The notes under the pieces: model-generated
Told to the model about the DNA's origin: nothing
The model's input: only the letters and a program-made list of their open reading frames with translations
Database searches by the model: none
In this document: positions 4,729 to 5,034 of the stretch, piece by piece
How positions within the stretch are numbered: position 1 is the stretch's first letter
Layout: every line of letters starts with the position of its first letter
Assembly (NCBI GenBank): GCA_027730885.1
Contig: JAQCHM010000276.1
Location: 1 to 5,034, forward strand
DNA from: Actinomycetota bacterium
Lineage (GTDB): Bacteria; Actinomycetota; Acidimicrobiia; Acidimicrobiales; SZUA-35
Direction: 5' to 3'
Length of the DNA stretch: 5,034 nt
Translations under genes and position numbers: made by a program

Positions 4729-5034
4729 ATGACTCCCGCCGTGCTCCAGGTCGTGCTCGTCGGCGGCACAGGATTCCTCGGCCGCGGCTTGCGCCAACGG
4801 CTCGTCGATTCCGGCCATCGGGTGACCGTCATCGGGCGTGGCCCCTCAGCCACTCACGATCGGTGGCGACACGTGCAGTGGGACGCCGCAACGCTCGGGC
4901 CCTGGACCGACGCGCTCGGGGGTGCTGACGTCGTGGTCCACCTCGCCGGCAAGCGAGTCGACTGTCGGCCGACAAGAGCCAACATCGACGCGCTCATCGC
5001 CTCACGGGTAGGGACCGTCCGCCTGGTCGGCCGG
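4729..5034 (+). CDS. TIGR01777-type SDR / NAD(P)-dependent epimerase family protein (3' partial)
   Basis: The first 102 residues of a gene that runs off the right edge. They form the start of a Rossmann fold: a hydrophobic strand (VLQVVLVGG), then the dinucleotide-binding GGTGFLG at 12-18 (G-x-x-G-x-x-G), the second strand HRVTVIGR at 30-37, and ADVVVHLAGKRVDCRPT at 66-82 followed by IASRVGTVRLV (90-100). The 'N/H-LAG..V-C/R..T ... SRV.T..L' wording is typical of the TIGR01777 family (E. coli YfcH, human SDR39U1), whose full members are about 300 aa. The true substrate and reaction are not known for most of this family, so no catalytic role is assigned. The start is ATG 4729, which places the GGTGFLG loop at the usual distance from the N-terminus. 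It is divergent from clpP with 126 bases between them. Confidence 0.9.
   Translation, partial: MTPAVLQVVLVGGTGFLGRGLRQRLVDSGHRVTVIGRGPSATHDRWRHVQWDAATLGPWTDALGGADVVVHLAGKRVDCRPTRANIDALIASRVGTVRLVGR

Overview
This GC-rich window, with strong G/C bias at third codon positions, looks like chromosomal DNA of a high-GC actinobacterium. The divergent start region near 4.6-4.73 kb fits this: both genes there lack a visible Shine-Dalgarno site and instead carry a TANNNT box 6 nt before the ATG, the leaderless arrangement common in Actinomycetota. From the protein wording I would guess an Acidimicrobiia-like lineage, but that is recall and was not tested. The content is mostly housekeeping. I see no transposase, integrase, CRISPR array, tRNA or rRNA, and no gene-free stretch longer than about 130 bases.

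Layout. Bases 1-1197 (+) are the C-terminal part of a large beta-rich, probably exported protein of unknown function whose N-terminus lies outside the window. It converges on a TrmA/RlmD-type RNA m5U methyltransferase with a TRAM domain and Fe-S cysteines (1216-2535, -). The 18-base gap lies inside a 24-base near-palindrome that includes both stop codons. The methyltransferase is divergent from ribulose-phosphate 3-epimerase (rpe, 2504-3208, +), and their 5' ends appear to overlap by 32 bp. An 86-base intergenic region with two dyad elements follows. Next is a short class I SAM-dependent methyltransferase (3295-3957, +) that seems to lack the end of its C-terminal region. It converges on clpP (4009-4602, -), with a perfect 8-bp hairpin between them. 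A 126-base divergent promoter region then carries three tandem 14-bp repeats. The window ends inside a TIGR01777-type SDR epimerase-family gene (4729-5034, +).

How the genes relate. No pathway links them. Rpe belongs to the pentose phosphate pathway, the TRAM methyltransferase to RNA modification, and ClpP to protein turnover. Strand alternation (+ - + + - +) means at most rpe and the small methyltransferase could be co-transcribed, and the gap between them holds its own possible promoter. I found no convincing novel multi-gene system. The items most worth a second look are the rpe/methyltransferase start overlap, the tandem repeats upstream of the SDR gene, the paired leaderless promoters, the solitary clpP, and the His-to-Gln change in the Rpe metal site.
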